A stretch of DNA of 64,000 nt from Paenibacillus sp. FSL R7-0273 (GCF_000758625.1 NZ_CP009283.1:6714501-6778500), one strand, 5' to 3'. Counted from the first letter of the stretch, positions 1 to 9,116 are shown. The notes: generated by a model from the sequence alone, not told the origin. Program-made: numbers and translations.

Positions 1-8
1 AATGGCCC

Positions 9-1292
9 ATGCTTAAAGTGAGGCTTCTTTTTTTAATGATTTGCTTTATTCTGTTTACTACTTATTCAGAGACTGCTTTTGCCGATGCCACCGCTACTGT
101 AAAAACCAAAAACCTTTCCTTGGATGAAGCCGTGAAACTTGCTCTAAGTCACTACTCCAGTGTCAAGCTTGCTAATTGGAGAGCAGTTGAAAGTAACGCC
201 CAGTTTTCTTATATTAATGCCGTTAAAAAAAAGCTAGAGGATAAGAATGTCACATCATCAAATGGTCAATTACCTGTCTCCTTCAACGATTTCTTGAAAA
301 ACATTTCAAACTATGACCAGCTGAGTGACGAAGAAAAAGCAGCTATCCAACAGTCAATCGTACTGCAAATCATGATAAATACTTCAATAAATCAATGGAT
401 ACAAGCACAGAATGTTAGCCAGAACAGCTATAATCTAGAACTTAAAAATAGCCAGCTTAAAGAGTACAGTAACCAACTGCGCTCGCTCGAGAGTAATCAG
501 TCACTCAACCGGTTAGAGGTTGAGGAATCAGAGGCATTGGTACGCTACGATGTCATTCAAAAGTATTACCTGCTCTCCTCCGCAATAATGAATATCGAAT
601 ATTTGAAACAGGACTTGCAGTATTTAGCCTCCCAGGCAGATGATGCTCATTCACTCTATAAAAGTGGACTCATTTCAAAGAAGGAACTGGAAGAGACCCA
701 GGCTAGAGCTGAACAGCAGGAAATTGCACTTAATCGTGAGGAAAGCAGTCTACAGGCACAAATGGAGCTTTTTAAACACGAATTAGGTTTGACTGATTTT
801 AGCAAGGTTATAATCAATCCACCCGCTCTACCTGTAATCCCAACAACCAAAAACTTTAATACAGTTTTCGATCCCGTTAATAATCTAGAACTGAAACAGC
901 AGGATGTCAAAGTGAAGCTGGCTAAAGACAATTATGATGCCATCCTGATCTCCGAGCCCGAACTTAAAAGCTACTATTACATTCTCTGGTCCAGTCAGCT
1001 TGAGCAGAGAAATGCCCTCCAGCAGCAGCTCGAAGAAAAATTCACGGGATATAAAGCTGAAGCTAATAAACTTTCTCAAAGAAATGTCCAATTAAAAGCA
1101 GAGTATATCAGGCTTATGCAAGCATTAGATGATATTAAAACCTTGCAAGGTAAAGGCTTAGCTACCTTATCTGAGGTGGATACGGCCATTCGGCAGGTTA
1201 ATCAATCTAACCAGCAAATGAACAGCTTACAATACGAATATCTGATATTTCTGGAGAAGGTGAATTTAATAGCATACGGGGTTCTTATTTGA
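9..1292 (+). CDS. TolC-like (OEP family) secreted coiled-coil protein
   Basis: A 427-residue protein with an N-terminal signal peptide (hydrophobic residues about 4-24, cleavage near AFA-DA) followed by LSLDEAVKLAL, the typical opening of TolC/outer-membrane-efflux repeats. Residues about 190-260 hold the second hallmark: a tyrosine/alanine-rich helix, then YKSGLISKKELEETQA and a long heptad-like helix. A second helical pair follows at about 300-420. TolC proteins form export channels in the outer membrane of diderm bacteria; this genome otherwise looks monoderm, so the role here is unknown. It may be a wall-spanning or membrane-fusion-like part of an exporter encoded to the left. Only eight bases precede the ATG, so no ribosome binding site can be judged and an upstream start cannot be excluded. 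The gene is AT-richer than the exporter genes further right and ends at a terminator shared with the convergent regulator. Confidence 0.7.
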   Translation: MLKVRLLFLMICFILFTTYSETAFADATATVKTKNLSLDEAVKLALSHYSSVKLANWRAVESNAQFSYINAVKKKLEDKNVTSSNGQLPVSFNDFLKNISNYDQLSDEEKAAIQQSIVLQIMINTSINQWIQAQNVSQNSYNLELKNSQLKEYSNQLRSLESNQSLNRLEVEESEALVRYDVIQKYYLLSSAIMNIEYLKQDLQYLASQADDAHSLYKSGLISKKELEETQARAEQQEIALNREESSLQAQMELFKHELGLTDFSKVIINPPALPVIPTTKNFNTVFDPVNNLELKQQDVKVKLAKDNYDAILISEPELKSYYYILWSSQLEQRNALQQQLEEKFTGYKAEANKLSQRNVQLKAEYIRLMQALDDIKTLQGKGLATLSEVDTAIRQVNQSNQQMNSLQYEYLIFLEKVNLIAYGVLI

Positions 1293-1317
1293 AGCATTTA
1301 CAGGTTTAATAATAAAT

Positions 1318-1346
1318 AAAGGAGCCCTAAAACACTGGGCTCCTTT
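1318..1346. terminator. Bidirectional terminator between tolC-like gene and LuxR regulator
   Basis: Perfect 10-bp stem AAAGGAGCCC / GGGCTCCTTT with a 9-base loop, flanked by A-rich sequence on the left and T-rich sequence on the right. It can end transcription from both convergent genes. Confidence 0.85.
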
Positions 1347-1348
1347 AT

Positions 1349-2191
1349 TTATAATATAAATTCCTGCTCATTAGCCGGAGAAGGTGACAGTTTCTTGATA
1401 AACTGCCAACGGTCATTTACATTCATCTTAGTATAGATGCTCTTAATGACATTCCTTACCGTACCTTCGCTAATTCCTAACTCGTTAGAAATGTACAAAG
1501 CACTTTTTTCTACCAACCACATTTGTGCTACATCCTTCTCCCTCGCTGTCAAGCTATACTCTGTGAAAATCAAATCCAACCTGCACCGCTGCAGTTCAGG
1601 ATCATTGCGCATCCATCTAACGCTTACATTATCTGCAATCTGCCGCATTAAAGGAATGGCTAACTCAATGGGCTGCCCTTTATAGAAAGAAATATCCACA
1701 TACCCATGTATTACACCTTCTGAATAGAGGGGAGAGCATACACAATTCCATTCGGAAAATATAGGATTTGTATGCTCCTTCCCTTTAACGACTCCAATTG
1801 AATTCATTACCATCGCAAGCGAAACTGCGTTCAGGCCTAATTCTGGTTTGGCAAAACTTATGCCCACACTTAATCCGGACCTATTCAGTTCTGCTTGTAT
1901 CTCTGGTGATGAAGGATAAATATCCAGAATTTTTCCCGTATCATCACTCAGAAAAACTGCAAAGTCTACAGATATATACTTACTAATTTTGAGCATTTCA
2001 TTATGTAATGAACTAATCATTGCTTTATGATATTTGAAATTCTGCTTCGTCTCCTGCGAAGAATACGCTCTCATTTTTTCAAAGGATTTTAATTCTTCAC
2101 ATTTCTTATCATTATAAAAAAAATCCAGTTGCTCCTTCTTAATATCTTTAGGTGAGTACCAAAATTTTGTCTTTTTCTGCGCTGTTGTCAA
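1349..2191 (-). CDS. GAF-like sensor domain, LuxR-type HTH transcriptional regulator
   Basis: A 280-residue regulator. Residues about 60-190 resemble the GAF-type N-terminal domain of AcoR/PrpR-like activators: VAVFLSDD-type strand, GLSVGISFAKPELGLNAVSLAM, then a KGKEHTNPIFSEWNCVCSPL segment and GYVDIS. Residues about 210-270 form a LuxR-type helix-turn-helix: LTAREKDVAQMW, ISNELGISEGTVRNVIKSIYTKM. The start is TTG, supported by an AGGAGGG ribosome binding site nine bases upstream. It is therefore likely a one-component, ligand-responsive regulator; neither ligand nor targets can be read from the sequence. Its neighbour, the TolC-like gene, converges on it, so co-regulation is not implied by operon structure. 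A promoter is expected in the AT-rich 2192-2300 region, where TACAAT-like boxes occur on the minus strand. Confidence 0.75.
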   Translation of the reverse strand: MTTAQKKTKFWYSPKDIKKEQLDFFYNDKKCEELKSFEKMRAYSSQETKQNFKYHKAMISSLHNEMLKISKYISVDFAVFLSDDTGKILDIYPSSPEIQAELNRSGLSVGISFAKPELGLNAVSLAMVMNSIGVVKGKEHTNPIFSEWNCVCSPLYSEGVIHGYVDISFYKGQPIELAIPLMRQIADNVSVRWMRNDPELQRCRLDLIFTEYSLTAREKDVAQMWLVEKSALYISNELGISEGTVRNVIKSIYTKMNVNDRWQFIKKLSPSPANEQEFIL

Positions 2192-2532
2192 TTCACGCCC
2201 TCCTAAATTCCATAATTTGATTTTAGTATTGTATCATGTAAAGTTTACACACTCAAGATTTCACCTTTTATAGAATATACACCCATAATTGTACCCACAA
2301 TACAATTTATGTTTCCAGTTTATTAATATATGAGGTTAATATAAACGGGACCATCTGTTACAGCTGTTCTATTAAGAATAATGCCACAGCGGAGGGGCTG
2401 ACTTTTTTCGTTAAAATCCATTTTTTTTAGCTGCTATGCTATTCCGCCAGTTTTCGACACGAGCCAAGTGCTATATTTGAACATGGCTTTTGTCTAACGA
2501 TCACAATCATTAAGAGTAGGGGAGGAATAGCC
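2192..2532. other. Divergent intergenic region, AT-rich
   Basis: This 341-base stretch separates the minus-strand LuxR gene from the plus-strand ABC exporter and should hold both promoters. No gene is visible. A short GC hairpin (CAGC..GCTG) followed by ACTTTTTTCG lies near 2383-2411 and could be a weak terminator or leader hairpin ahead of the exporter operon. The exporter start is preceded by a strong GGGGAGGAA ribosome binding site at about 2518-2528. Confidence 0.45.
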
Positions 2533-3549
2533 TTGGGTATTATAGAAGCCAGGGGGTTGACCAAGTCCTTTGTGCAGGCGGTGAAGGAGCCCGGTCTGAA
2601 GGGGGCGCTCAAGCACCTGATTGTTCCCAAAAACATTACAAAAGTGGCTGTCCATCCGCTGGATCTCAGTATCGAAACCGGTGAAACTGTCGCCTATGTG
2701 GGGCCGAACGGTGCCGGTAAGTCCACAACAATCAAGATGCTGAGCGGCATCCTGAAGCCGTCCGGGGGCAGCATTTCTGTAAACGGTCTCAATCCGTATA
2801 AAAAAAGAATGGAGAACGCCGCCGGGATCGGCGCTGTCTTCGGACAGCGCACCCAGCTGTGGTGGGACATCCCGATTGTCGAATCCTTTTCGCTGCTTAA
2901 GGATATTTATCAGATCCCTGATCCGGTATACCGGAATAATCTGGAGCAGTTTATTGAACTGCTGGGCATGAATGAATTCATTCACTTATCCGCCCGGAAG
3001 CTCTCGCTGGGGCAGCGCATGCGCGCCGATCTGGCCGCGGCCCTCTTACATAACCCGCCCATTGTCTATCTCGACGAGCCGACGATCGGGCTTGATGTGT
3101 CCGTAAAGCAGAAAATCCGTGAATTCATCAAAAAAATTAACCAGGAGCAGCAGACCACCGTCATGCTGACCACCCACGATCTCGGCGATATTGAGGATCT
3201 GTGCAAACGGCTGATTATCATCGACCACGGCAGGATTATTTATGACGGCAGCCTGAGTGAGGTGAAGTCGCGGTTTGCCCGCAGCCGGGTTATTTTCTTT
3301 CAGGTTGGCTCGCCGCTGCCGGAGCTGTTCGCAGAGCTGAACCGGTCTCCCGGAATCAGGTTTACACTGCAGAATGATCAGGAATTCTCTGTTGCCTTTG
3401 ACCGGTATGAATATACCGCCAGCGATGTGGTCAGCCGGGTGATGCGCCATGGCGAGGTCATTGACTTCCGGATGGAGGATGCCAACATTGAGCAGGTTAT
3501 CAAGGCTGTATATGACGGTAATCTCGACCTCAATCAGCAAGCCCAATAA
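2533..3549 (+). CDS. ABC-2 type exporter, ATP-binding protein
   Basis: A 338-residue ABC ATPase. Walker A GPNGAGKST lies at about 57-65, the signature LSLGQRMRAD at about 157-166, Walker B IVYLDEPTIGLD at about 176-187, and the switch histidine in LTTHD near 213. A roughly 80-residue C-terminal extension follows the nucleotide-binding domain, as in the COG4586 subfamily. The start is TTG with GGGGAGGAA upstream. Two permeases follow with gaps of about 20 bases, so the three genes form an operon encoding a complete ABC-2 exporter (ATPase plus two different membrane subunits). The substrate is unknown; families of this build are annotated for drugs, lipids or polysaccharide. The strong terminator after the third gene closes the unit. 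Confidence 0.85.
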   Translation: MGIIEARGLTKSFVQAVKEPGLKGALKHLIVPKNITKVAVHPLDLSIETGETVAYVGPNGAGKSTTIKMLSGILKPSGGSISVNGLNPYKKRMENAAGIGAVFGQRTQLWWDIPIVESFSLLKDIYQIPDPVYRNNLEQFIELLGMNEFIHLSARKLSLGQRMRADLAAALLHNPPIVYLDEPTIGLDVSVKQKIREFIKKINQEQQTTVMLTTHDLGDIEDLCKRLIIIDHGRIIYDGSLSEVKSRFARSRVIFFQVGSPLPELFAELNRSPGIRFTLQNDQEFSVAFDRYEYTASDVVSRVMRHGEVIDFRMEDANIEQVIKAVYDGNLDLNQQAQ

Positions 3550-3569
3550 GGAAGGAGGAACTCACAGCC

Positions 3570-4376
3570 ATGTCTGCTATTCCACTAAAAAAATATAGAA
3601 GCATCGCAAACCGCTCTCTGCAAAATGTGCTGGCGTACCGGACCTCCTACGTGATCGGCTTTTTGGCTAACACCGTGAACCTGCTGGCGATCTACTTTTT
3701 GTGGCAGGGCATATACAGCGGCCGCAGCGAGGTCGGCGGATACACCTGGGATCAAATGAAGACCTATTTGCTCGTGACCTTTCTGGCCAACTCCGTGCTC
3801 TCCTGGTACTCTGAGACCTCCATCTCCGGCAAAATCCTGGACGGAAGCGTAGCGATGGATCTGCTTAAGCCGCTGGACTTCCAGAGCGCCCGCTTTTCGG
3901 AGACGCTGGGGGCCAGTCTGCTGGAAGGCGGTATGAGCGCGGTTCTGCTGACGATATTTGCCTCCTTTCTGTCCGGAATTACCCTGCCGCATTCACCGCT
4001 TGTCTATGTGCTGTTTCTCTTAAGCCTGCTCGGCGCCATCCTGGTTAAGTTCGGTGTGGTGTATCTGGCGGCACTGCTCTGCTTCTGGTCGACCGGCTCG
4101 ATGGGCATCGTCTGGACGCGGATTGCCGTTACCAACCTGCTGTCCGGTGCACTTGTGCCGCTGGCCTTTTTCCCGGACTGGCTGGAGCGTCTGGCTTTAT
4201 GGCTTCCCTTTCAGAGCATCATTCATACGCCGACGATGATCTTTCTGCAGCAGACCGGCACCGCCGAGAGTCTGAAGCTGATTGCTTTGCAGGCGTTTTG
4301 GGGAATCGCCCTCTGGTTCGCCGGCAAAGCCATGTGGAACTGGGCAGTCCGCCAGGTAACCATTCATGGCGGTTAA
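3570..4376 (+). CDS. ABC-2 type exporter, permease subunit 1
   Basis: A 268-residue integral membrane protein with about six hydrophobic segments (for example residues 25-45, 60-80, 115-135, 140-165, 180-200 and 235-255) and no soluble domain, as in the ABC2_membrane_6/COG4587 permeases that pair with COG4586 ATPases. The ATG is preceded by a GGAAGGAGG ribosome binding site 20 bases after the ATPase stop codon. It should form one half of the exporter channel with the next gene. No substrate can be inferred. Confidence 0.8.
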   Translation: MSAIPLKKYRSIANRSLQNVLAYRTSYVIGFLANTVNLLAIYFLWQGIYSGRSEVGGYTWDQMKTYLLVTFLANSVLSWYSETSISGKILDGSVAMDLLKPLDFQSARFSETLGASLLEGGMSAVLLTIFASFLSGITLPHSPLVYVLFLLSLLGAILVKFGVVYLAALLCFWSTGSMGIVWTRIAVTNLLSGALVPLAFFPDWLERLALWLPFQSIIHTPTMIFLQQTGTAESLKLIALQAFWGIALWFAGKAMWNWAVRQVTIHGG

Positions 4377-4396
4377 GATGAAAGGAGTGAGAACAG

Positions 4397-5194
4397 GTGC
4401 GGGTATCAAGGATGTTCTATCTGTACAGGCGGCTGTACGTGCAGCAGCTCAAAGCTATTCTGGAATATAATAAGGATTTCTACATATTAATGTGTTCCGC
4501 TGCGTTAACCCAGGTGCTCGGCTTTGTCTTCCTCTGGGTCATTTATGACCGGATTCCCGATATCAACGGCTGGCAGTTCTGGGAAGTAACGTTTATGTAT
4601 GCGATGATTTTTGTGACGGAAGGCGTCGGCTCGCTGTTCTTTGAAGGAACCTGGCGGATGAGCCGGCTCGTTAATCTGGGTGAAATGGACCGCTACCTGC
4701 TGCGGCCGGTGCCTGTGGTGCTGCAGGTCTTCTGCACAGGAATCGGGATCAACGGCCTGGGCAACCTGCTGATCGGCGGAGTCATCATCTGGCAGTCGCT
4801 GGTCCGCGGAAATGTGCACTGGACTCCGGGAAAATTCCTCATCCTTCTTCTTCTCCTGATTACGGCGGTAATTATCCGTGTATCCATTAATCTGGCTGCC
4901 AATTCAGCTGCTTTCTGGATCAAGAATGCCGGAAATGCCTTTCCGCTGATGGTCCATAATTTGGCCGATCTGGCCAAGTATCCGCTGTCCCTGTTTCCGC
5001 AGGCGATCCGCTTGTTCGTCTCTACCGTGCTGCCGTATGCTTTTATCAGCTTCTACCCTGCCACCTATATCTTCGGCAAAAGCGGCTGGTCCGGCTGGTG
5101 GATGCTGGCTCCGGTAGCCGCACTGGGAAGCATGGCTGCGGCTTACGGTATCTTCCGCTTCGGGCTGTCACGTTATGAGAGCACGGGCAATTAG
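4397..5194 (+). CDS. ABC-2 type exporter, permease subunit 2
   Basis: A 265-residue membrane protein with about six transmembrane segments, similar in build to COG3694/ABC2_membrane_6 permeases. The FWEVTFMYAMIFV and NLGEMDRYLLRPVP segments match a pattern common in this family (LRPVP after the third helix). The start is GTG, with AAAGGAG upstream. It is the last gene of the 2533-5194 operon and probably forms a heterodimer with the preceding permease. A perfect 16-bp terminator stem follows 53 bases after the stop. Confidence 0.8.
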   Translation: MRVSRMFYLYRRLYVQQLKAILEYNKDFYILMCSAALTQVLGFVFLWVIYDRIPDINGWQFWEVTFMYAMIFVTEGVGSLFFEGTWRMSRLVNLGEMDRYLLRPVPVVLQVFCTGIGINGLGNLLIGGVIIWQSLVRGNVHWTPGKFLILLLLLITAVIIRVSINLAANSAAFWIKNAGNAFPLMVHNLADLAKYPLSLFPQAIRLFVSTVLPYAFISFYPATYIFGKSGWSGWWMLAPVAALGSMAAAYGIFRFGLSRYESTGN

Positions 5195-5247
5195 CGGCAT
5201 GGCTCCTCGCTGATCTTTTTACTACGGCAGAACTCTAACGGAAACTA

Positions 5248-5282
5248 ACAGAGGCAGTGCGGAATCTCCGCACTGCCTCTGT
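5248..5282 (+). terminator. Strong terminator of the ABC exporter operon
   Basis: A perfect 16-bp inverted repeat (left arm 5248-5263, right arm 5267-5282) around a 3-base ATC loop, followed by CTTTATAA. It ends the 2533-5194 operon and could also stop minus-strand transcription leaving the antiporter gene. Confidence 0.85.
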
Positions 5283-5358
5283 CTTTATAACTGAAATACT
5301 TACCTGGGTCTAGGTGGTCTGAGTCATCTCCAAAATACGATTCACAATCAGCCCGTCT

Positions 5359-5463
5359 TTACAATGCTGCTTCCGCCTTCTTCCCCGCTTCCTTCCGTTC
5401 CCTGGCCGATCTCCGGAAATACAGCAGCTCCTTCAAAGATAGATATTGTACAGCCGGGCCTTC
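5359..5463 (-). other. In-frame 34-codon open extension after the antiporter stop codon
   Basis: Directly after the antiporter's TGA (5464-5466) the same frame stays open for 34 codons and ends at TAA 5359-5361. The deduced peptide is charged and protein-like: EGPAVQYLSLKELLYFRRSA, then a run rich in Lys, Glu, Arg and Ala. G/C-ending codons prevail, as in neighbouring genes. It may be a cytoplasmic tail removed by a recent nonsense mutation, a rare readthrough product, or chance. No separate ribosome binding site is evident. Confidence 0.4.
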
Positions 5464-6624
5464 TCAGCCTTTCTTCACCAGGCGCCGGACCGGTTCACGG
5501 AAGACAGCCTTCAGGAGCGGAGGCGTGACCAGTGTAGTAGCAATGACTACAATAATGACCGCTGTAAAATATTCCGGCAGCAGCAGTCCGCTGGCAAGTC
5601 CGGTGGACGCAATGATGAGGGCGACCTCTCCCCGGGAAATCATTCCGGTGCCGATAATAACCGATGAACGGGTGCTGAAGCCGGTAAGCCGCGCCCCCAG
5701 TCCGCCGCCCAGCAGCTTCGCCAGCACCGAGACGATAACCAGGACAATCATGAACGGGACCTGACTGCCTGCACCGTCAAAGGTTACGCTAAGCCCGATG
5801 CTCACAAAGAAAACCGGGACGAACAGCGAATAAGCTACAGGTGCAACCTTAGTTTCTACTGTATGCCTGAACGGAGTCTGCCCGACGGCAATTCCTGCGG
5901 CAAAAGCGCCAATAATACCGGCCATTCCCATCCTCTCTGCAAAGTAAGCAAATCCGAAGCAAATAACCAGCGCGGCCGTAACCGTAGCCTCTGTCACCTT
6001 CAGCGGGGCGGACCCCTTCATCAGCCGTGGAACCAGCAGCCAGCCTGCGAGGATAGCAACGGCGAAGAACAATACCTTCTTGCCAATGAGCAGACTGATG
6101 GAAACAGACTCTCCTGTCCCGAAAAAGCTCATCAGCAGCGCCAGCAGAATGACCACCAGAATATCATCCACCACAGCAGCGCCCAGAATCGTCGTACCCT
6201 CCGGTGAATTCAGCTTGTTCATCTCCTGCAGCACCTGCACCGAGATACTGACCGAGGTCGCGCTCAGCAGCGCCCCAAGAAACAGCGCATGATGCTGGTC
6301 GAAGCCAAACCATTCCCCGACAGCCATTCCTCCGAGAAAAGGCAGCAGAATACCGCCCACCGCCACCGCAAAAGCAGATTTCCAGTTGCGCTTCAGCTGG
6401 GCCAGATCCGTCTCAAGACCCGCGATGAACATCAGCAGCAGCACACCGATCTCCGACATATAGTGGATAAAATCACTGTCCTGCACCCAGCCGAGCACCG
6501 CCGGACCGAGGACAATCCCGATCAGCAGCTTGCCGAGTACAGCGGGCTGACCCATTTTCACAGATAACGCCCCCGCCAGCTTCGTAAACAACAAAATAAG
6601 CACTAATACCAGAATAAATTCCAT
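5464..6624 (-). CDS. CPA2-family cation/proton antiporter (KefB/NapA-like membrane domain)
   Basis: A protein of about 386 residues made almost entirely of 12-13 transmembrane segments, matching the Na+/H+ exchanger domain of KefB/NapA-type antiporters. The family's acidic pair is seen in GAAVVDDILVVILLAL, and IGAFAAGIAVGQTPF and GMISRGEVALIIASTGL match conserved helices. No TrkA-N (RCK) domain follows, so gating would need a separate protein, as with KhtT/KhtU-type systems. The frame is open to 6768, but the MEMEF start region fits better: GGGGGG lies about six bases before the ATG at 6624 (an ATG at 6630 is the alternative). It exchanges K+ or Na+ for protons across the cytoplasmic membrane. 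The sequence after the stop codon remains open in frame for 34 codons. Confidence 0.82.
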   Translation of the reverse strand: MEFILVLVLILLFTKLAGALSVKMGQPAVLGKLLIGIVLGPAVLGWVQDSDFIHYMSEIGVLLLMFIAGLETDLAQLKRNWKSAFAVAVGGILLPFLGGMAVGEWFGFDQHHALFLGALLSATSVSISVQVLQEMNKLNSPEGTTILGAAVVDDILVVILLALLMSFFGTGESVSISLLIGKKVLFFAVAILAGWLLVPRLMKGSAPLKVTEATVTAALVICFGFAYFAERMGMAGIIGAFAAGIAVGQTPFRHTVETKVAPVAYSLFVPVFFVSIGLSVTFDGAGSQVPFMIVLVIVSVLAKLLGGGLGARLTGFSTRSSVIIGTGMISRGEVALIIASTGLASGLLLPEYFTAVIIVVIATTLVTPPLLKAVFREPVRRLVKKG

Positions 6625-6658
6625 TTCCATCCCCCCGCTTAAAATCATCTCCTGTTGC

Positions 6659-6700
6659 CGAAAAAAGACAAAGAGGAGCCCTTGGTGACAGGCTCCTCCT
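6659..6700 (-). terminator. Terminator of the Lnr-like ABC exporter operon
   Basis: On the minus strand GAGGAGCC-N10-GGCTCCTC is followed by TTTGTCTTTTTT, a classical rho-independent terminator. It lies between the last exporter permease and the antiporter gene and separates the two units. Confidence 0.85.
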
Positions 6701-6795
6701 TGTAAAACAGATATTCGGTTGAACAATATTGTATTAGTATAACGTAAGCCCCCGGCAGGCGCAATCACAATTAGCCGGATGGCAGAGTTTGGCGT

Positions 6796-7953
6796 TTAGG
6801 CGCTGACTCCCGCCTCGTTCGGACGCAGCGTTGCCGAGCCGAGCGCCAGCAGAATTGCCGCCATCAGGCCGAGTACGGCAAAGGGCAGCCACAGCTCATT
6901 CCAGCTGCCGCCTGTAGCAGCGATGTCAACTGCCTGGATCGCCCATTTCTGCGGCGTGAAATTGGCAGCCTTCTGCATGTAATCAGGCATGATGGATAAC
7001 GGCCAGAAGCAGCCGCCCAGCATGCAGGTCGGTGTAAGAATGAGCGCATTCAGCATGCCGGCATTCCGCGGATTGCGGATCAGGCCGGCAACCGTGGCGG
7101 CAATGCCCATGGAGACAAGCATGAAGGCAGACAGCACCAGGAAGTACAGCAGCATCGGAACTTCATAATCATAGCGCAGTACCCACTTGCCAAGAACCAG
7201 GACGACGGCGATCTGGATGATGCCGACCAGAAAGCTGCCTATGAAATTACCCAGTGTGATTTCATAGGCGCGTACCGGTGCACTGAACATCCTCATCATG
7301 GTCCGGCCTCTGCGGTCATCCGTAATCTGATTGACTGAGCTTGTAACCAGACCCATCAGGAACATTAGGGTCATTCCGGTAATAACTCCCAGTGTCTGCC
7401 TCGGGTACAGGTCGTAATCTGTCCTTACACTTGATACATTGTGCTGCTCTGCCTGCTGCAATATAGCGGCATACTGCACTGCCGGATCAACGGAGCCTGC
7501 CCCCTTCACCATATCAGCTGTCACAAGCATCTGCCCGGCAATGGCCTCGGTTTTCAGCTTCAGCAGCACCGAATCCTCTGAAATTTTCAGCTCGTATATA
7601 GTCAGCTGAGGCTGTCTGCCCTCCAGCAGCTGTGATGTGTAATCCTGCGGAATGAGCAGACCGGCAACGCCCTGCTGGCCAATGACACTTTCCTTCACCG
7701 CCTGTTCATCAGGGCGTTCAGTCAGCTTGTATTCCCCCGAGCTCTTCAGCTCGGCAAGCAGATGACGGCCTCCCGCACCGTTATCCAGATTCGTATAGAG
7801 CAAGGTGGCAGGAGCGCTGCTGTCGAAGCCTCCTGTGATGAAAATAATGCCGGCAATTACGATGCCGGGCAGAAAAATATGCAGCAGCAGCCCTTTACGG
7901 GAGCCAATGGTCCGTTTGACCATATTCCAGCCGATTGTCCAGATAGTACTCAT
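6796..7953 (-). CDS. ABC-2 type exporter permease (LnrN-like)
   Basis: A protein of about 385 residues: one N-terminal transmembrane helix (about 20-40), a large extracytoplasmic domain (about 45-200), then five helices (about 210-380), the topology of ABC2_membrane_3 exporters such as LnrM/LnrN and YhaP-like permeases. The ATG at 7953 overlaps the stop codon of the preceding permease (ATGA), showing translational coupling; an upstream frame-open start at 8007 would overlap that gene by 58 bases and is less likely. It ends the three-gene operon 10072-6796 and is followed by a terminator. With its partner it probably expels membrane-active compounds; this is inferred from gene arrangement, not from a substrate motif. 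Confidence 0.82.
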   Translation of the reverse strand: MSTIWTIGWNMVKRTIGSRKGLLLHIFLPGIVIAGIIFITGGFDSSAPATLLYTNLDNGAGGRHLLAELKSSGEYKLTERPDEQAVKESVIGQQGVAGLLIPQDYTSQLLEGRQPQLTIYELKISEDSVLLKLKTEAIAGQMLVTADMVKGAGSVDPAVQYAAILQQAEQHNVSSVRTDYDLYPRQTLGVITGMTLMFLMGLVTSSVNQITDDRRGRTMMRMFSAPVRAYEITLGNFIGSFLVGIIQIAVVLVLGKWVLRYDYEVPMLLYFLVLSAFMLVSMGIAATVAGLIRNPRNAGMLNALILTPTCMLGGCFWPLSIMPDYMQKAANFTPQKWAIQAVDIAATGGSWNELWLPFAVLGLMAAILLALGSATLRPNEAGVSA

Positions 7954-9116
7954 CGGTAACCCACCTTCCGGTATGTGAAGACCACTCCGCTGATCAGCAC
8001 AAGACATATCGCTGACATCACCAGCAGGTTGGGCAGCAGCTGCTCAAATCCTGAATGCAGCATCATTTTAATAATCGCCTGCAGCTCCCAATGGTTAACT
8101 GTAAAAGCTCCAACACTGTTCACCCAGGAATCCGGCAGAGGCAGCATGCCTCCGCTCATGAAGGTCATCGCTACCGTCAGGACGTTCACAATACTTGTGG
8201 CCGTTGCACTTGTCTGGCTTAACATGCAGGCAAGAATCGAAAGCATCATCGAGGCGATAATCATCAGCAGGCAGAACACCATCAGCAGCCACGGGCGGTT
8301 GCCCCAGTACACGCCGAACAGCACATCGGTAAAAATAATAATGGCCGCACACTGCACTCCCGTAAGAAGGCCGACCCCGAGCATTTTGCCGATGAACAGC
8401 TGTGAGCCTTTGACCGGCATCGAATTGATCCGGAACAACGTATGGCTTTCCCTTTCGCTGAACAGAGACCCCGTAACCGTAAGTCCGCTGTACAAAAGAA
8501 ACATCAGCAGCATGGACGCCGCGTAAAATTGTGAGGCTGTGTAATCCTTTCCGCCGTTATTAAGATTGCCGAGCTGCACTGCAGGCTGATCAGTCAATAC
8601 CGGCTGGACTGCAGCCAGCGCTGCAGGTCCCAGCGTCAGTGCAGCCGCCTGCTTGTAGTTGATTTCGCTGAGAAAGCTGTCGAACACAGCACCGGCCGTA
8701 GTGTTGCCGCTGTAGTTTTTACCAAGAATGAATTCCAGCTCCGCCCGGACGCCGCTCTGGATATCACTGTCAAACCCCTGCGGCACAATGACGGCATACC
8801 CGTATTTGCCTGTACGCAGCCCGCTTTCGGCTTCCGCACGGTCCTTCACCTCTACAGGAATGATGAAGTCCTTAACCTCATCCGATTTCACAAAAGCCGC
8901 CAGCATGGCGGAATGCGCCGGAGCCTGCCCTGCAGCGTTCACAATAGCAACCTTCACCGGATTCACCGTCTCCGGGCTCTCTGTCCCGACCACTCCGGAT
9001 AAGGAGGCCCCCAGCAGGAAAATCAGCACAATCGGCAGCAGAATCATATTCAGCATCCAGGTGCGTGAACGCAGCAGCCTGCGCAGCTCATTTGTCATAA
9101 TCGTCCAGATGTTCAT
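7950..9116 (-). CDS. ABC-2 type exporter permease (LnrM-like)
   Basis: A 388-residue membrane protein of the ABC2_membrane_3 type. It has an N-terminal helix (about 18-42), a long extracytoplasmic domain (about 45-195), then five helices to residue 380. The SERESHTLFRINSMPVKGSQLFIGKM stretch (given in the protein at about 220-245) is the conserved cytoplasmic coupling-helix region of this family. Its start has GGAG upstream, 20 bases after the ATPase stop. It is the middle gene of the exporter operon and its stop overlaps the next permease start. Confidence 0.82.
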   Translation of the reverse strand: MNIWTIMTNELRRLLRSRTWMLNMILLPIVLIFLLGASLSGVVGTESPETVNPVKVAIVNAAGQAPAHSAMLAAFVKSDEVKDFIIPVEVKDRAEAESGLRTGKYGYAVIVPQGFDSDIQSGVRAELEFILGKNYSGNTTAGAVFDSFLSEINYKQAAALTLGPAALAAVQPVLTDQPAVQLGNLNNGGKDYTASQFYAASMLLMFLLYSGLTVTGSLFSERESHTLFRINSMPVKGSQLFIGKMLGVGLLTGVQCAAIIIFTDVLFGVYWGNRPWLLMVFCLLMIIASMMLSILACMLSQTSATATSIVNVLTVAMTFMSGGMLPLPDSWVNSVGAFTVNHWELQAIIKMMLHSGFEQLLPNLLVMSAICLVLISGVVFTYRKVGYR

